The position numbers were made by a program, and so were the translations under genes. From Pirellulales bacterium (GTDB lineage Bacteria; Planctomycetota; Planctomycetia; Pirellulales; JAICIG01): DNA of 61,518 bases. The notes beneath the pieces are model-generated. The model did no database searches and was not told the origin of the DNA. It saw only the letters and a program-made list of their open reading frames with translations. Numbering within the stretch: position 1 is the first letter of the stretch; each line of letters opens with the position of its first letter. Shown piece after piece: positions 51,185 to 60,353 of the stretch. The stretch spans positions 1-61,518 of the forward strand of contig JAICLL010000015.1 in assembly GCA_025927475.1 (NCBI GenBank), given 5' to 3'.

Positions 51185-54100
51185 ATGGCGCAGGGCTTCC
51201 AACCCGAAACAAGCACGCCGACCGACTGGCAGGCGGTCCGCGCTCGCCTGGCGGCCTCGGGCGGGCGCGAGTATTGGCGCAGCTTCGAACAACTGGCTGA
51301 CACGCCCGGCTTTCAAGAGTATTTGCGGCGCGAGTTTCCGCGGCAGGCGGGTGAGTGGATCGACGCGTCCGGCCGCCGGCATTTTCTGAAGCTGATGGCC
51401 GCCTCGCTGGGCCTGGCCGGCGCGATGGGCTGCCTGCGCCAACCCGACGAAAAGATTGTGCCCTATGTCCGCCAGCCCGAAGAGGTGCTGCCCGGCAAGC
51501 CGCTATTTTTTGCCACCGCCATGACACTGGGCGGCTATGCCACCGGGCTGTTGGTCGAAAGCCATCTGGGACGGCCCACCAAGATCGAAGGCAACCCCGA
51601 CCATCCGGCCAGCCTGGGCGCCACCGACTCCTTTTGCCAGGCCTCGATTCTTTCGCTCTACGATCCCGACCGTTCGCAAACAGTGATGCACCGCGAGCGC
51701 ATTCAAACCTGGGACAGGTTTTTGACGGCTATCTCAGCGGAACTGCCGGCCCTGAGGTCGGCCGGCGGCCGCGGCTTGCGCATCCTGACCGAAACGATCA
51801 CCTCGCCGACGCTGGCCGATCAGTTGACTGCGCTGTTGGACGAATTGCCCGAGGCCCGCTGGCATCAGTACGAACCTTGTGGGCGCGACAACGTGCGTGC
51901 CGGTGCGCGGCTGGCCTTCGGCGAGTATATCGACACCGTCTATCGTTTCGACCGGGCGGACGTGGTGCTTTCGCTCGACGCCGATTTTTTGGTGGGCATG
52001 CCCGGCAGCTTAAGTTATGCCCGGGCCTTCGTTGACCGCCGCCGCGTGAGCACGCTCGGCACCACCATGAACCGGCTGTACGCGGTTGAAAGCACGCCGG
52101 GGCTGACGGGGGCGACAGCCGATCATCGCCTGCCGCTGGCCGCTTCGGAAGTCGAAGCGTTCACGCGAGCGCTGGCCGAGCAACTGGGTGTCGAGACCAA
52201 TCGCAGCCGTCCGAGCGTGCCCGCCGGCGAATACCTGCGTTGGCTGCAAACGGTGGCCGCCGACTTGCGAGACCATCGCGGGGCGTGCCTGGTGGTGCCG
52301 GGCGAGGGACAACCGCCGATCGTGCATGCGCTGGCGCATGCCATCAACCGTGAGCTGGACAATATCGGCCAGACCGTTGAGTACATCGAGCCGGTCGAGG
52401 CCCGCCCGGAAGATCAGCTTGAGTCGCTGAAGACCTTGACCGACGACATGGCCGCCGGGCAGGTCGCCATGCTGGTGATTCTCGATGGCAACCCGGTTTA
52501 TACCTCGCCGGCCGAATTCGACTTCGCCGAGCGGCTCAAGCAGGTGCCATTTTGCGTTCACCTTTCGCAGAGCTACGACGAGACGTCGTTCCTCTGCCAT
52601 TGGCACCTTCCAGCCGCGCATTATCTGGAGTCGTGGGGCGACGCTCGGGCGTTCGACGGCACGACGACGATCGTGCAGCCGCTGGTCGCGCCGCTCTACG
52701 GTGGCCGCACCGCGCATGAGCTGCTGGCTGTGCTGGCCGGGCAGGCGCAGCAATCGACGTTCGAGATTGTGCAGGACTTTTGGAAGCGGCGGATCGGGGC
52801 CGACAATTTTGGTTCGATCTGGCGAAAAGCGGTACACGACGGCCTCATGCCCGACACGAGGAGCGCCTCGCGCGAGCCGATGCTGACCTTCGCCGAAAAC
52901 GACCAGCCCTCCAGCCAGAACGGCGCCAGCGGCGGTGTGGAAGTCATCTTCGGCCCCGATCCGACGGTGTGGGACGGGCGGTTTGCCAACAACGGTTGGC
53001 TGCAAGAATTGCCCAAGCCGCTTACCAAGCTGACCTGGGACAACGCCGCCTTGGTCAGCCCGGCACTGGCCGAGGGCGAGCAGTTGACCAATGGCGATGT
53101 CGTGCAGATTGCGGTGGGCGAGCGCACGATCGAGGCGCCCGTGTGGATTGTGCCGGGCCACCCCGATGGCTGCGTCAGTCTCTCGTTGGGCTATGGCCGC
53201 ACGCGGTCGGGGCGGGTGGGCACGGGCGCCGGCGTCGATGCCTATCGAATTCGTCCAGCGCGGCACGCCTGGTTCGCCACCGGCGCCGTGCTCACGGCGA
53301 CCGGCCGGCGCTATCCGCTCGTGGCCACACAAGACCACTACAGCATGCAAGGCCGCGATCTGGTGCAGTCGGGCACGCGGGAACAATTCGAGCAGGATCC
53401 TGATTTCCTGCAGCACACCGGCGACGAGAAACAGCGCGAAGAAACGCACCATCCCGAAGAGCTGCCGACGCTTTATCCCGAACAAAAGGCCGACCCCGAC
53501 AATGCGTGGGGCATGGTGATCGACCAGACCGCCTGCATCGGCTGCAATGCCTGCGTGGTGGCCTGCCAGGCCGAGAACAACACGCCCATTGTGGGCAAAG
53601 AACAGGTCTCGCACGGGCGTGAGATGCAGTGGCTGCGCATCGACCGCTATTATCGCGGCGGGCTCGAAAACCCCAACGTCTTTTTCCAGCCGCTGTTGTG
53701 CATGCATTGCGAGAATGCGCCCTGCGAGCTGGTCTGCCCGGTGGGCGCCACGGTGCACAGCACCGAGGGGCTGAACCAAATGGTTTACAACCGTTGCGTC
53801 GGCACGCGGTATTGTTCGAACAACTGCCCTTATAAAGTGCGGCGTTTCAATTTTTTGAATTACGAGGCGCTGTTCGGCTACGACCACGAGCCGCAGTTGG
53901 CCATGCTGCACAATCCGGACGTCACGGTGCGCAGCCGCGGCGTGATGGAAAAATGCACGTTCTGCGTGCAGCGCATTCAAGAAGGCAAAATCGAGGCGCA
54001 CAAGGAAAACCGCGATATCGCCGATGGCGAAATCGTCACGGCCTGCCAGCAGGCTTGCCCGACGCGCGCGATCGTCTTTGGCAATCTAAAGGACCCCAGC

Positions 54101-54289
54101 AGCGAGGTGGCTCGGCTGCGGCAGTCGCCATTGAACTATGGCCTGCTGGCCGAGTTGAACACCCGTCCGCGCACCACCTATCTGGCCCGACTGAACAATC
54201 CGCATCCCGATCTGGATCCTCCCGCCGAGACCGACACTCCGCCGCTCGATCCCCGCGACCGGCGCGTCGGCGAGGAGTCGGAACGATGA
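51185..54289 (+). CDS. actB: Alternative complex III subunit B (molybdopterin oxidoreductase-like, Fe-S)
   Basis: 1034 aa from ATG 51185 (GTG 51176 possible). Twin-arginine motif [19 protein letters not shown] at residues 64-82. Residues 85-720 are the molybdopterin-oxidoreductase-like fold ([18 protein letters not shown]) without an obvious catalytic metal ligand, as in known ActB. Residues about 770-965 are an Fe-S domain with the clusters [46 protein letters not shown] and CTFCVQRI...CQQACPTRA. It passes electrons from quinol oxidation towards cytochrome c or oxidase at the periplasmic face. Overlaps actC by 4 nt. Confidence 0.93.
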   Translation: MAQGFQPETSTPTDWQAVRARLAASGGREYWRSFEQLADTPGFQEYLRREFPRQAGEWIDASGRRHFLKLMAASLGLAGAMGCLRQPDEKIVPYVRQPEEVLPGKPLFFATAMTLGGYATGLLVESHLGRPTKIEGNPDHPASLGATDSFCQASILSLYDPDRSQTVMHRERIQTWDRFLTAISAELPALRSAGGRGLRILTETITSPTLADQLTALLDELPEARWHQYEPCGRDNVRAGARLAFGEYIDTVYRFDRADVVLSLDADFLVGMPGSLSYARAFVDRRRVSTLGTTMNRLYAVESTPGLTGATADHRLPLAASEVEAFTRALAEQLGVETNRSRPSVPAGEYLRWLQTVAADLRDHRGACLVVPGEGQPPIVHALAHAINRELDNIGQTVEYIEPVEARPEDQLESLKTLTDDMAAGQVAMLVILDGNPVYTSPAEFDFAERLKQVPFCVHLSQSYDETSFLCHWHLPAAHYLESWGDARAFDGTTTIVQPLVAPLYGGRTAHELLAVLAGQAQQSTFEIVQDFWKRRIGADNFGSIWRKAVHDGLMPDTRSASREPMLTFAENDQPSSQNGASGGVEVIFGPDPTVWDGRFANNGWLQELPKPLTKLTWDNAALVSPALAEGEQLTNGDVVQIAVGERTIEAPVWIVPGHPDGCVSLSLGYGRTRSGRVGTGAGVDAYRIRPARHAWFATGAVLTATGRRYPLVATQDHYSMQGRDLVQSGTREQFEQDPDFLQHTGDEKQREETHHPEELPTLYPEQKADPDNAWGMVIDQTACIGCNACVVACQAENNTPIVGKEQVSHGREMQWLRIDRYYRGGLENPNVFFQPLLCMHCENAPCELVCPVGATVHSTEGLNQMVYNRCVGTRYCSNNCPYKVRRFNFLNYEALFGYDHEPQLAMLHNPDVTVRSRGVMEKCTFCVQRIQEGKIEAHKENRDIADGEIVTACQQACPTRAIVFGNLKDPSSEVARLRQSPLNYGLLAELNTRPRTTYLARLNNPHPDLDPPAETDTPPLDPRDRRVGEESER

Positions 54290-55680
54290 GCGACCACACA
54301 CCGGAAAGCACCACGGTGTCGGCTGGCGCACGCGTCGGCGGCATGCCGGTGCTCCAGCCGGGGCACACCTACGGCTCGGTCACCGACAAAATCAGCTCGA
54401 TTGTGCTCACGCAGCGCACGCCCAAAAGCTGGTGGGTGGGTTTTGGCGTGGGCTTCGTGCTGCTGATGACGTTTCTTTATGCGACGGCCTATCTGCTGGC
54501 CACGGGCATCGGCATTTGGGGCACAAACATTCCGGTCGGCTGGGCGTTTCCGATCGTCAATTTTGTCTGGTGGATCGGCATCGGTCATGCCGGCACGCTC
54601 ATCTCGGCGTTTTTGCTGCTGCTCAAGCAAGAATGGCGCACCAGCATCAACCGATTCGCCGAAGCGATGACGTTGTTCGCCGTGGCCTGCGCGGGGCTGT
54701 TTCCGTTGTTGCACTTGGGGCGGCCCTGGGTGTTTTATTGGCTCTTCCCTTATCCGAATACAATGGATCTGTGGCCGCAGTTTCGCAGCCCGCTGGTGTG
54801 GGATGTGTTCGCGGTCTCAACCTATGCCACGGTTTCGCTGTTGTTCTGGTATGCCGGGCTGATTCCCGACATGGCCACGCTGCGCGACCGCTCGCGGCGC
54901 GGCTTCGCGCGCATCATTTATGGCATGATGGCCATGGGCTGGCGCAACAGCGCACGGCATTGGCATCGCTATCAGATGGCCTATCTGCTGCTGGCTGGGC
55001 TGGCCACGCCGCTGGTGATTTCGGTCCATAGCATCGTGGGCATGGACTTTGCCGTGGCCATCGTGCCCGGCTGGCACAGCACGATCTTTCCGCCGTATTT
55101 TGTGGCGGGGGCGATTTTTTCCGGCTTCGCCATGGTGATGACGCTGGCCATTTCGCTGCGCTGGATGTACGGCTTGCAAGACTTTGTGACGCTGAAACAT
55201 CTGGACAACATGGCCAAGATCATGCTGGCCACGGGCAGCATGGTGGGCTACGGCTATTTTTGCGAGTGGTTCTACGCCATGTATAGCGGCAGCCCGTTCG
55301 AGCGTTATGTGACGATCAATCGCGCTCTGGGCCACTATGCCTGGAGCTATTGGGCGATTCTCGGCTGCAACGCCCTGGCGCCGCAACTTTTTTGGTTCCG
55401 CGCCGTGAGGCGCAGCGTGTGGTGCTTGTTTTTGCTGTCGCTGGTCACGCAGACCGGCATGTGGCTCGAGCGGTTCGTGATTGTCATCACCAGCCTGCAC
55501 CGCGACTATCTGCCGTCGGCCTGGCACATGTATTATCCCACGGTGTGGGATTTCGCGGAGTTGTTTGGCTCGATGGGCTTGTTCTTGACGTTGTTCTTTT
55601 TGTTCATCCGGTTCTTGCCGATGATTTCGATTTTTGAATTGCGCGAGTTGGTGCGCGAAACATCGGGAGAAGGAGAATAA
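54286..55680 (+). CDS. actC: Alternative complex III subunit C (NrfD-like quinol-oxidising membrane subunit)
   Basis: 464 aa from ATG 54286, ATGA-coupled to actB. About ten membrane helices of the NrfD/PsrC family, with [58 protein letters not shown] and [13 protein letters not shown]. Conserved His and Asp residues in these loops are expected in the quinol site and proton path. Forms the membrane core of complex III with ActF. Confidence 0.94.
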   Translation: MSDHTPESTTVSAGARVGGMPVLQPGHTYGSVTDKISSIVLTQRTPKSWWVGFGVGFVLLMTFLYATAYLLATGIGIWGTNIPVGWAFPIVNFVWWIGIGHAGTLISAFLLLLKQEWRTSINRFAEAMTLFAVACAGLFPLLHLGRPWVFYWLFPYPNTMDLWPQFRSPLVWDVFAVSTYATVSLLFWYAGLIPDMATLRDRSRRGFARIIYGMMAMGWRNSARHWHRYQMAYLLLAGLATPLVISVHSIVGMDFAVAIVPGWHSTIFPPYFVAGAIFSGFAMVMTLAISLRWMYGLQDFVTLKHLDNMAKIMLATGSMVGYGYFCEWFYAMYSGSPFERYVTINRALGHYAWSYWAILGCNALAPQLFWFRAVRRSVWCLFLLSLVTQTGMWLERFVIVITSLHRDYLPSAWHMYYPTVWDFAELFGSMGLFLTLFFLFIRFLPMISIFELRELVRETSGEGE

Positions 55681-55713
55681 GAATGGCAAACGTCAGCGAT
55701 GGCCGTTTCGCGC

Positions 55714-55903
55714 GTAGGGTGGGCCGAGCGCAGCGAGTCCCACCATCGGGCACAAGCACTTGCGGAGTTAGCACGTTCTGTCACGGTCTTCCGACTGTGC
55801 CGGGCCGCCGGCCGAAGGTCTCCCGCGTCGGGCGGTCAGGAGACCGCCCCAAAACAAGATCGCGGCCCAAATGGTGGGACTCGCAAGCTCGTCCCACCCT
55901 ACA
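55714..55903. repeat. Inverted GGCCGAGCGCAGCGAG repeat pair inside the respiratory operon
   Basis: Arms about 55714-55744 and 55873-55903 (TAGGGTGGGCCGAGCGCAG and CTCGTCCCACCCTA) face each other and fill most of the 246-nt actC-actD gap; the other gene junctions of the operon are overlaps or about 120 nt. MITE-like insertion. Confidence 0.75.
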
Positions 55904-55926
55904 GCGCTGCAAGGAAGTTTGACCGC

Positions 55927-56466
55927 ATGAACGTTCCTGCTAGCCTCTATGGCTTGATGGCCGAATTTGAGACGGGCGATGAACTGCTCGAAGCGGCCCG
56001 CCGCGCGCATGCGGCCGGCTTTCGCCGGATGGACGCCTATTCGCCGTTTCCGCTGCACGGGCTTTCCGAGGCGCTGGGCTTCCGCCGCACGCGGCTGCCG
56101 CTGGTGACGCTCATCGGCGGCATCGTCGGCGGCCTCGGGGCCTATTACATGATGTATTACGCCTCGGTCGACAGCTACGCCATCAACGTCGGCGGGCGCC
56201 CGCTGCATAGCTGGCCGGCCTTCATCCCCATCACGTTCGAGCTGACGGTGCTGATCGCGTCGTTTGCGGCGCTGTTTGGCATGTTCGCGCTCAACGGGCT
56301 ACCGATGCCATATCATCCGGTGTTCAATGTGCCCGAATTTGCACGCGCCAGCCGCGATCGGTTCTTTCTGTGCATCGAAGCCCGCGATCCGCAGTTTCGC
56401 ATCGACCAGACACGCCAGTTTCTGGCCGAACTATCGCCCGAAAACATCTTCGAGGTGACGCCATGA
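55927..56466 (+). CDS. actD: Alternative complex III subunit D (DUF3341)
   Basis: 179 aa from ATG 55927; the longer frame contains the repeat and is rejected. Starts SLYGLMAEFETGDELLEAAR, then AGFRRMDAYSPFPLHGL, two membrane helices (LVTLIGGIVGGLGAYYMMYY and PITFELTVLIASFAALFGMF), and YHPVFNVPEFARASRDRFF. This is the DUF3341 membrane subunit of complex III; it has no cofactor. Overlaps actE by 4 nt if the upstream actE start is used. Confidence 0.92.
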   Translation: MNVPASLYGLMAEFETGDELLEAARRAHAAGFRRMDAYSPFPLHGLSEALGFRRTRLPLVTLIGGIVGGLGAYYMMYYASVDSYAINVGGRPLHSWPAFIPITFELTVLIASFAALFGMFALNGLPMPYHPVFNVPEFARASRDRFFLCIEARDPQFRIDQTRQFLAELSPENIFEVTP

Positions 56467-57320
56467 ACCACGATCGAAAGATGTGCAATCGACATCATCG
56501 TGCGCCGCGAGCAGACTTCGCTCATCGTCGCCTTTCGCTCCGCGAAAGTAGCGCTACTTTCGCGGAGCGAAAGGCGACATTGGCGCGGCCGATGTCTGCG
56601 CGTGGGTATTTTGTTGCACTGGCAATCTTAGCAATCGCGGGCGGCTGCGACATGCTCGACATGTACGACGAACAGCGTTACGAGCCGCTCGAAGCGAGCA
56701 GTTTCTACGATAACGGCAGTTCCGCCCGCCCGCTGGTCGCCGGCACCGTGGCCCGCGGCGACCTGCGCGAGGACGAAGCCCTTTACACTGGCAAGCAAGA
56801 CGGCAAGCTGGTGGAAGAGTTGCCAATGGAAGTCGATCGTGACCTGCTGGTCCGCGGGCAAGAACGGTTCAACATTTATTGCTCGCCCTGCCACAGCCGC
56901 GTGGGCGACGGCTTTGGAATGATTGTCGAACGCGGCTTCCGCCGACCGCCCTCGTATCACATCGACCGGCTGCGGCAGGCGCCGGTGGGGCATTTTTACG
57001 ACGTGATCAGCAACGGTTTCGGAGCGATGCCCAGCTACGCCAGCCGCGTCGAGCCGCACGATCGTTGGGCGATTGTGGCCTACATCCGCGTGTTGCAGCG
57101 CAGTCAGAACGCTCGGCTGGCCGACGTGCCCCAGGATCAGCGCGACCAAATCGCCGAGGCCGGCGAAGAGGAAGCCGAGGGCCGGGCAGCCGCCGAACGG
57201 CGCGACACTCGTGAGCAGCGCGAGCTGGAGCGCGACATTCGTGAACACCAGCGCCCGCCGGAAGAGGGCGAGCGCCGGCGCCGCGAGATCGAGCGGCAAG
57301 AGCGGGAGGAACCGGAATGA
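56463..57320 (+). CDS. actE: Alternative complex III subunit E (monoheme cytochrome c lipoprotein)
   Basis: 285 aa from ATG 56463 (ATGA overlap with actD), or 242 aa from ATG 56592. The longer form contains a translated 52-bp palindrome (RLSLRESSATFAERKAT) before the signal; the shorter starts right at MSARGYFVALAILAIAGGC, a lipoprotein signal with lipobox AGGC. The heme site is CSPCH in NIYCSPCHSRVGDGFG; a distal Met may be in GFGAMPSY. The C-terminus is a long charged helix (Arg/Glu). The shorter start may be the functional one. Carries electrons within complex III. Confidence 0.88.
   Translation: MNHDRKMCNRHHRAPRADFAHRRLSLRESSATFAERKATLARPMSARGYFVALAILAIAGGCDMLDMYDEQRYEPLEASSFYDNGSSARPLVAGTVARGDLREDEALYTGKQDGKLVEELPMEVDRDLLVRGQERFNIYCSPCHSRVGDGFGMIVERGFRRPPSYHIDRLRQAPVGHFYDVISNGFGAMPSYASRVEPHDRWAIVAYIRVLQRSQNARLADVPQDQRDQIAEAGEEEAEGRAAAERRDTREQRELERDIREHQRPPEEGERRRREIERQEREEPE
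56527..56578. repeat. 52-bp palindromic element, copy 3
   Basis: Near-perfect palindrome with centre AGTAGCGCTACT. It lies between the two candidate starts of actE. Differs from copy 1 at two positions. Confidence 0.92.
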
Positions 57321-57377
57321 GGAAGAACGATCGGTTGCATTCCGCATTCCGCACTTCGCATTCCGCACTCGACCGGC

Positions 57378-57410
57378 CGGGACATCGCCAAGGCTCTGCC
57401 CCAGCCACCG
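57378..57410. repeat. Dispersed GGGACATCGCC..TGCCCC repeat, copy 3
   Basis: Lies in the 121-nt actE-actF gap, preceded by ATTCCGCA tandem-like text (about 57338-57370). Same family as 2411, 43175 and 59065. Confidence 0.65.
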
Positions 57411-57441
57411 GGCGCAAGTTCTCACACCGGGGAACGCGCAG

Positions 57442-58647
57442 ATGAGCAACACGCCGAGCTACACCGCCGCCGACCGCAACGGCTATGTGCGCCGGCATGG
57501 CGCGATTGCGCTGGTGATCGGCGTGGGCGGCGCGCTGGCTTGCGCGGCGGGCTACGGCGGCGGATCGAAAGAATTCTTCGCGGGCTACCTGGTCGCGTTT
57601 TTGTTTTGGTTGGGGCTTTCGCTCGGCACGATGGTCATCGCCATGTTGCACGGTGTCACCGGCGGCGCCTGGGGACTGGCCATCCGCCGCATCGCCGAAG
57701 CCGGCTTCGCCACCGTGCCTCTGATGGCGCTGTGCTTCGTGCCCATCGCCCTGAACGTCACCACCATCTACGAATGGGCCGATCCGTCGATCGTCGAACA
57801 CGACGAGCTTTTGCTCCGCAAGACCTGGTGGCTCAACGTTGCCGGCTGGCAGACGCGCGCCATCATTTACTTCGCCGTCTGGATCGGCACGGCGGCGCTG
57901 CTGCGTCTCTTGGCGCCTGGCGAAGACCCCAATAGCGAATCGCCCCGCGGCCTGTGGCTGCAGCGCGTCAGCGGCCTGGGGTTGATTCTCTACGGCTTCG
58001 GCATCACGCTGGCCGCCGTCGATTGGGTGATGTCGCTCGAGCCGCATTGGTTTTCGACGATGTACGGCGTTATTTACATGGGCGGGCAGTCACTGGCCGG
58101 CATGTCGTTTGTCGTCCTGATCGCCAATCTGCTCAGTCGCTTTCCGCCTTGGGACCGCATTGTCACCGATGACCGCCGCCACGACCTGGGCAACCTGCTG
58201 CTGACGATGGTCATGTTCTGGGCCTATGTCTCGTTCATGCAGTATCTGATTATCTGGTCGGGCAACCTGCCGGAAGAAAATGTGTGGTATTTGCACCGCT
58301 CGGTCGGCGGGTATGAGCTGTTGGTGATCGTGCTGATGGGATTTCATTTCGCCGCGCCGTTCTTGCTGCTTCTGTCGCGCGACGTGAAGCGAGACAGTCA
58401 CCGGCTGACGCTGCTGGTGGCTTGGCTCTTGGCCATGCGGCTGGTCGATCTCTATTGGTTGGCGGTGCCCGCGTTTTTCCCGGACACCCTGACGCTGCCT
58501 TGGCAGACTGCGGCGGCGTTGGCGGCGATCGGCGGTTTTTGGCTGGCGGTGTTCGCCTGGCGGCTGTCGGCGCGGACCGACGCCCCGTTGTACGATCCGA
58601 TTCTGATGGAGGACGCGGATGAGCGAGCCGGTCACGCAGCCGCCTGA
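57442..58647 (+). CDS. actF: Alternative complex III subunit F (second NrfD-like membrane subunit)
   Basis: 401 aa from ATG 57442. About ten helices: FFAGYLVAFLFWLGLSLGTM, VTGGAWGLAIRRIAEAGFA, LYGFGITLAAVDWVMSLEPH, WFSTMYGVIYMGGQSLAGMS and FWAYVSFMQYLIIWSGNLPE. These residues match ActF/quinol:cytochrome c oxidoreductase membrane subunits. The last 29 nt overlap the next gene. Confidence 0.93.
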   Translation: MSNTPSYTAADRNGYVRRHGAIALVIGVGGALACAAGYGGGSKEFFAGYLVAFLFWLGLSLGTMVIAMLHGVTGGAWGLAIRRIAEAGFATVPLMALCFVPIALNVTTIYEWADPSIVEHDELLLRKTWWLNVAGWQTRAIIYFAVWIGTAALLRLLAPGEDPNSESPRGLWLQRVSGLGLILYGFGITLAAVDWVMSLEPHWFSTMYGVIYMGGQSLAGMSFVVLIANLLSRFPPWDRIVTDDRRHDLGNLLLTMVMFWAYVSFMQYLIIWSGNLPEENVWYLHRSVGGYELLVIVLMGFHFAAPFLLLLSRDVKRDSHRLTLLVAWLLAMRLVDLYWLAVPAFFPDTLTLPWQTAAALAAIGGFWLAVFAWRLSARTDAPLYDPILMEDADERAGHAAA

Positions 58648-59041
58648 TGCCGCCTCAGTCGCGGCAGGCCACGAGTTGCACGACGTGCGCGTCACGTCGA
58701 TGCTGGCGTTTGCCGCTGCGCTGGCGGCGCTGGTGGCGCTGGCCTGCGTGTTCTTGATTTGGCTGTTCGGATGGTTCGAAGCTCGGGCTGAACGACACGA
58801 CCCGGTGCTAAGCCCTTTGGCGGAAAGCCAGACACCGCCCGAACCGCGTTTGGAAACCAGGCCCAGTCGCAATCTCGAACAACTCCGCGCTGCCGAAGAC
58901 CGCTTGTTGCGTCGGTATCGTTGGATTGACCAGGAGCAGGGAATGGTGCGGATACCTGTTGAGCGCGCGATGGAGCTTGTGGCTCAAGAAGGTCTGCCGG
59001 CACCCGAGGCTTCCTCGCCAGCCACGGAGGACAGCCAATGA
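58619..59041 (+). CDS. Small single-span membrane protein of the respiratory operon
   Basis: 140 aa from ATG 58619, inside the end of actF. One transmembrane helix (SMLAFAAALAALVALACVFL) and a periplasmic-type tail ending EGLPAPEASSPATED; the pattern LRAAEDRLLRRYRWIDQEQG followed by IPVERAMELV is common in planctomycete oxidase clusters. Overlaps the SCO1 gene by 4 nt. Could be the ActG equivalent or an assembly factor for the oxidase; not decided by sequence. Confidence 0.8.
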   Translation: MSEPVTQPPDAASVAAGHELHDVRVTSMLAFAAALAALVALACVFLIWLFGWFEARAERHDPVLSPLAESQTPPEPRLETRPSRNLEQLRAAEDRLLRRYRWIDQEQGMVRIPVERAMELVAQEGLPAPEASSPATEDSQ

Positions 59042-60033
59042 CTGATGTTGTCATCGTTGTGTGCCGGGGCGTCGCTAAGGCTCTGCCCCAGCCGCCGGCC
59101 GTGTGTCGTTCGTTTAATGTGTGGCTGAGATATCCTGGGTACTCGTTGCTTGCGTTTCTTTCCCTTCTCGCTGTCGCCTCCGCGCAGCGCCCGTTTGGGG
59201 CCGATGCGTACCGCGCGCCGGCGAATCAGGGGCAAGTGGCCGGCATGGTCTCTCAAATCGGCATCGACCAGCGGTTGGGCGAGCAATTGCCGCTCGACTT
59301 GGAGCTGCGCGACGAGACCGGCCAAACCGTCAAGCTCGGCGACTATTTCCGCGAGCAGCCCGTTGTGCTGATGCTGGTTTACTATCGCTGCCCGATGCTT
59401 TGCACGCAGGTGGCCAATGGTTTTCTAAAAAGCAGCCAGGCGATCAAATACGCGATCGGCCACGATTACCAGGTGGTAACGGTCAGCTTCGATCCGCGTG
59501 AAACCACCGAGTTGGCGGCCGAAAAAAAAGCCAGCTACGTTCGGGCATATCGCCGCGAGGGCGCGGCCGCCGGCTGGCACTTTCTGACGGGCGATGAAGA
59601 GGCGGTCCGGCGGCTCACCGAATCCGTGGGTTTCCGCTATCGCTACGATCCCAAATGCGACCAATACGCCCACGCCAGCGGCATTATGGTGGCCACGCCC
59701 GATGGCAAGCTCTCGCGCTATTTTTATGGCATCGAATACGAACCCAGCTATCTGCGGATGGCGTTGATTGAAAGCTCGCAGGGCCGCATCGGCACGCCAG
59801 TCGAGAAAGTGCTGTTGATGTGCTTTCACTACGACCCGCTGACCGGCAAATACGGCCTGGCGATTGCCGCCGCCCTGCGGCTGGGCGGGGCGCTGACGAT
59901 GTTGCTGCTCGGCGGCTTTTTGATTGCGATGTATCGGAAAGAGCGGCGGCGCTCGCGGGCGGTGCGGGACGAAACGGTCCTCCGGGAAAATGAATTCGCG
60001 TTGAGTGGCGCCGATGGCATTGCGTCATCCTGA
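59038..60033 (+). CDS. SCO1/SenC copper chaperone for cytochrome oxidase
   Basis: 331 aa from ATG 59038. The first 26 residues come largely from a dispersed repeat (CRGVAKALPQPPA); a GTG at 59119 could be the original start. Signal segment YSLLAFLSLLAVASAQ follows. The copper site is CPMLC in VYYRCPMLCTQ with the distal His in YAHASGIM. A C-terminal helix (LGGALTMLLLGGFLIAMYRK) anchors the domain. Inserts copper into the CuA centre of the CoxB encoded next. Confidence 0.9.
   Translation: MTDVVIVVCRGVAKALPQPPAVCRSFNVWLRYPGYSLLAFLSLLAVASAQRPFGADAYRAPANQGQVAGMVSQIGIDQRLGEQLPLDLELRDETGQTVKLGDYFREQPVVLMLVYYRCPMLCTQVANGFLKSSQAIKYAIGHDYQVVTVSFDPRETTELAAEKKASYVRAYRREGAAAGWHFLTGDEEAVRRLTESVGFRYRYDPKCDQYAHASGIMVATPDGKLSRYFYGIEYEPSYLRMALIESSQGRIGTPVEKVLLMCFHYDPLTGKYGLAIAAALRLGGALTMLLLGGFLIAMYRKERRRSRAVRDETVLRENEFALSGADGIASS
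59065..59097. repeat. Dispersed GGGGCGTCGC..TGCCCC repeat, copy 4 (translated)
   Basis: Same family as 2411-2443; here it is read in frame in the N-terminus of the SCO1 protein. Confidence 0.7.
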
Positions 60034-60266
60034 CCCCATCCGCCTCGCGCGGATGGTGAACAAGACGGTGAGCTAGTGGTTCGACGAAGCAAATATGAAG
60101 ACCCCATCCAGCTTGCCTGGATGGTGAATAAGACCCGCGCCGGTTGGCGAGCGCCGATCCTCTCCTTCACCATCCAGACAAGCTGGATGGGGTCGGGGGT
60201 AGACGCCTCGGCGTCGTTTAGCCCGCCATCTTCTTCACCATCGAGGCAAGCTCGATGGGGTCGGAC
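60032..60266. repeat. Four-copy repeat cluster (GACCCCATCC..GGATGGTGAA)
   Basis: Units at 60032-60064, 60100-60134 (direct), 60161-60198 and 60232-60266 (inverted). Each contains a small hairpin such as ATCCAGCTTGCCTGGAT. They fill the 320-nt gap between SCO1 and coxB. No gene inside. Confidence 0.8.
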
Positions 60267-60353
60267 CATCACAACGTGGGCGATGACACGGCAGGTCCGC
60301 CTCGCTGGCGCTTCGGGTTGGTGTGAGGGTGCGGCCGGTGAAGGGGAGGGCCG

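Noticed and set aside
51185..54289. A catalytic molybdoenzyme (formate or nitrate reductase)
   Set aside because: The Fe-S/NrfD/DUF3341/cytochrome gene order and lack of an obvious Mo ligand identify alternative complex III.
60032..60266. CRISPR array
   Set aside because: Only four units, in both orientations, with irregular spacing and internal hairpins; no cas genes.
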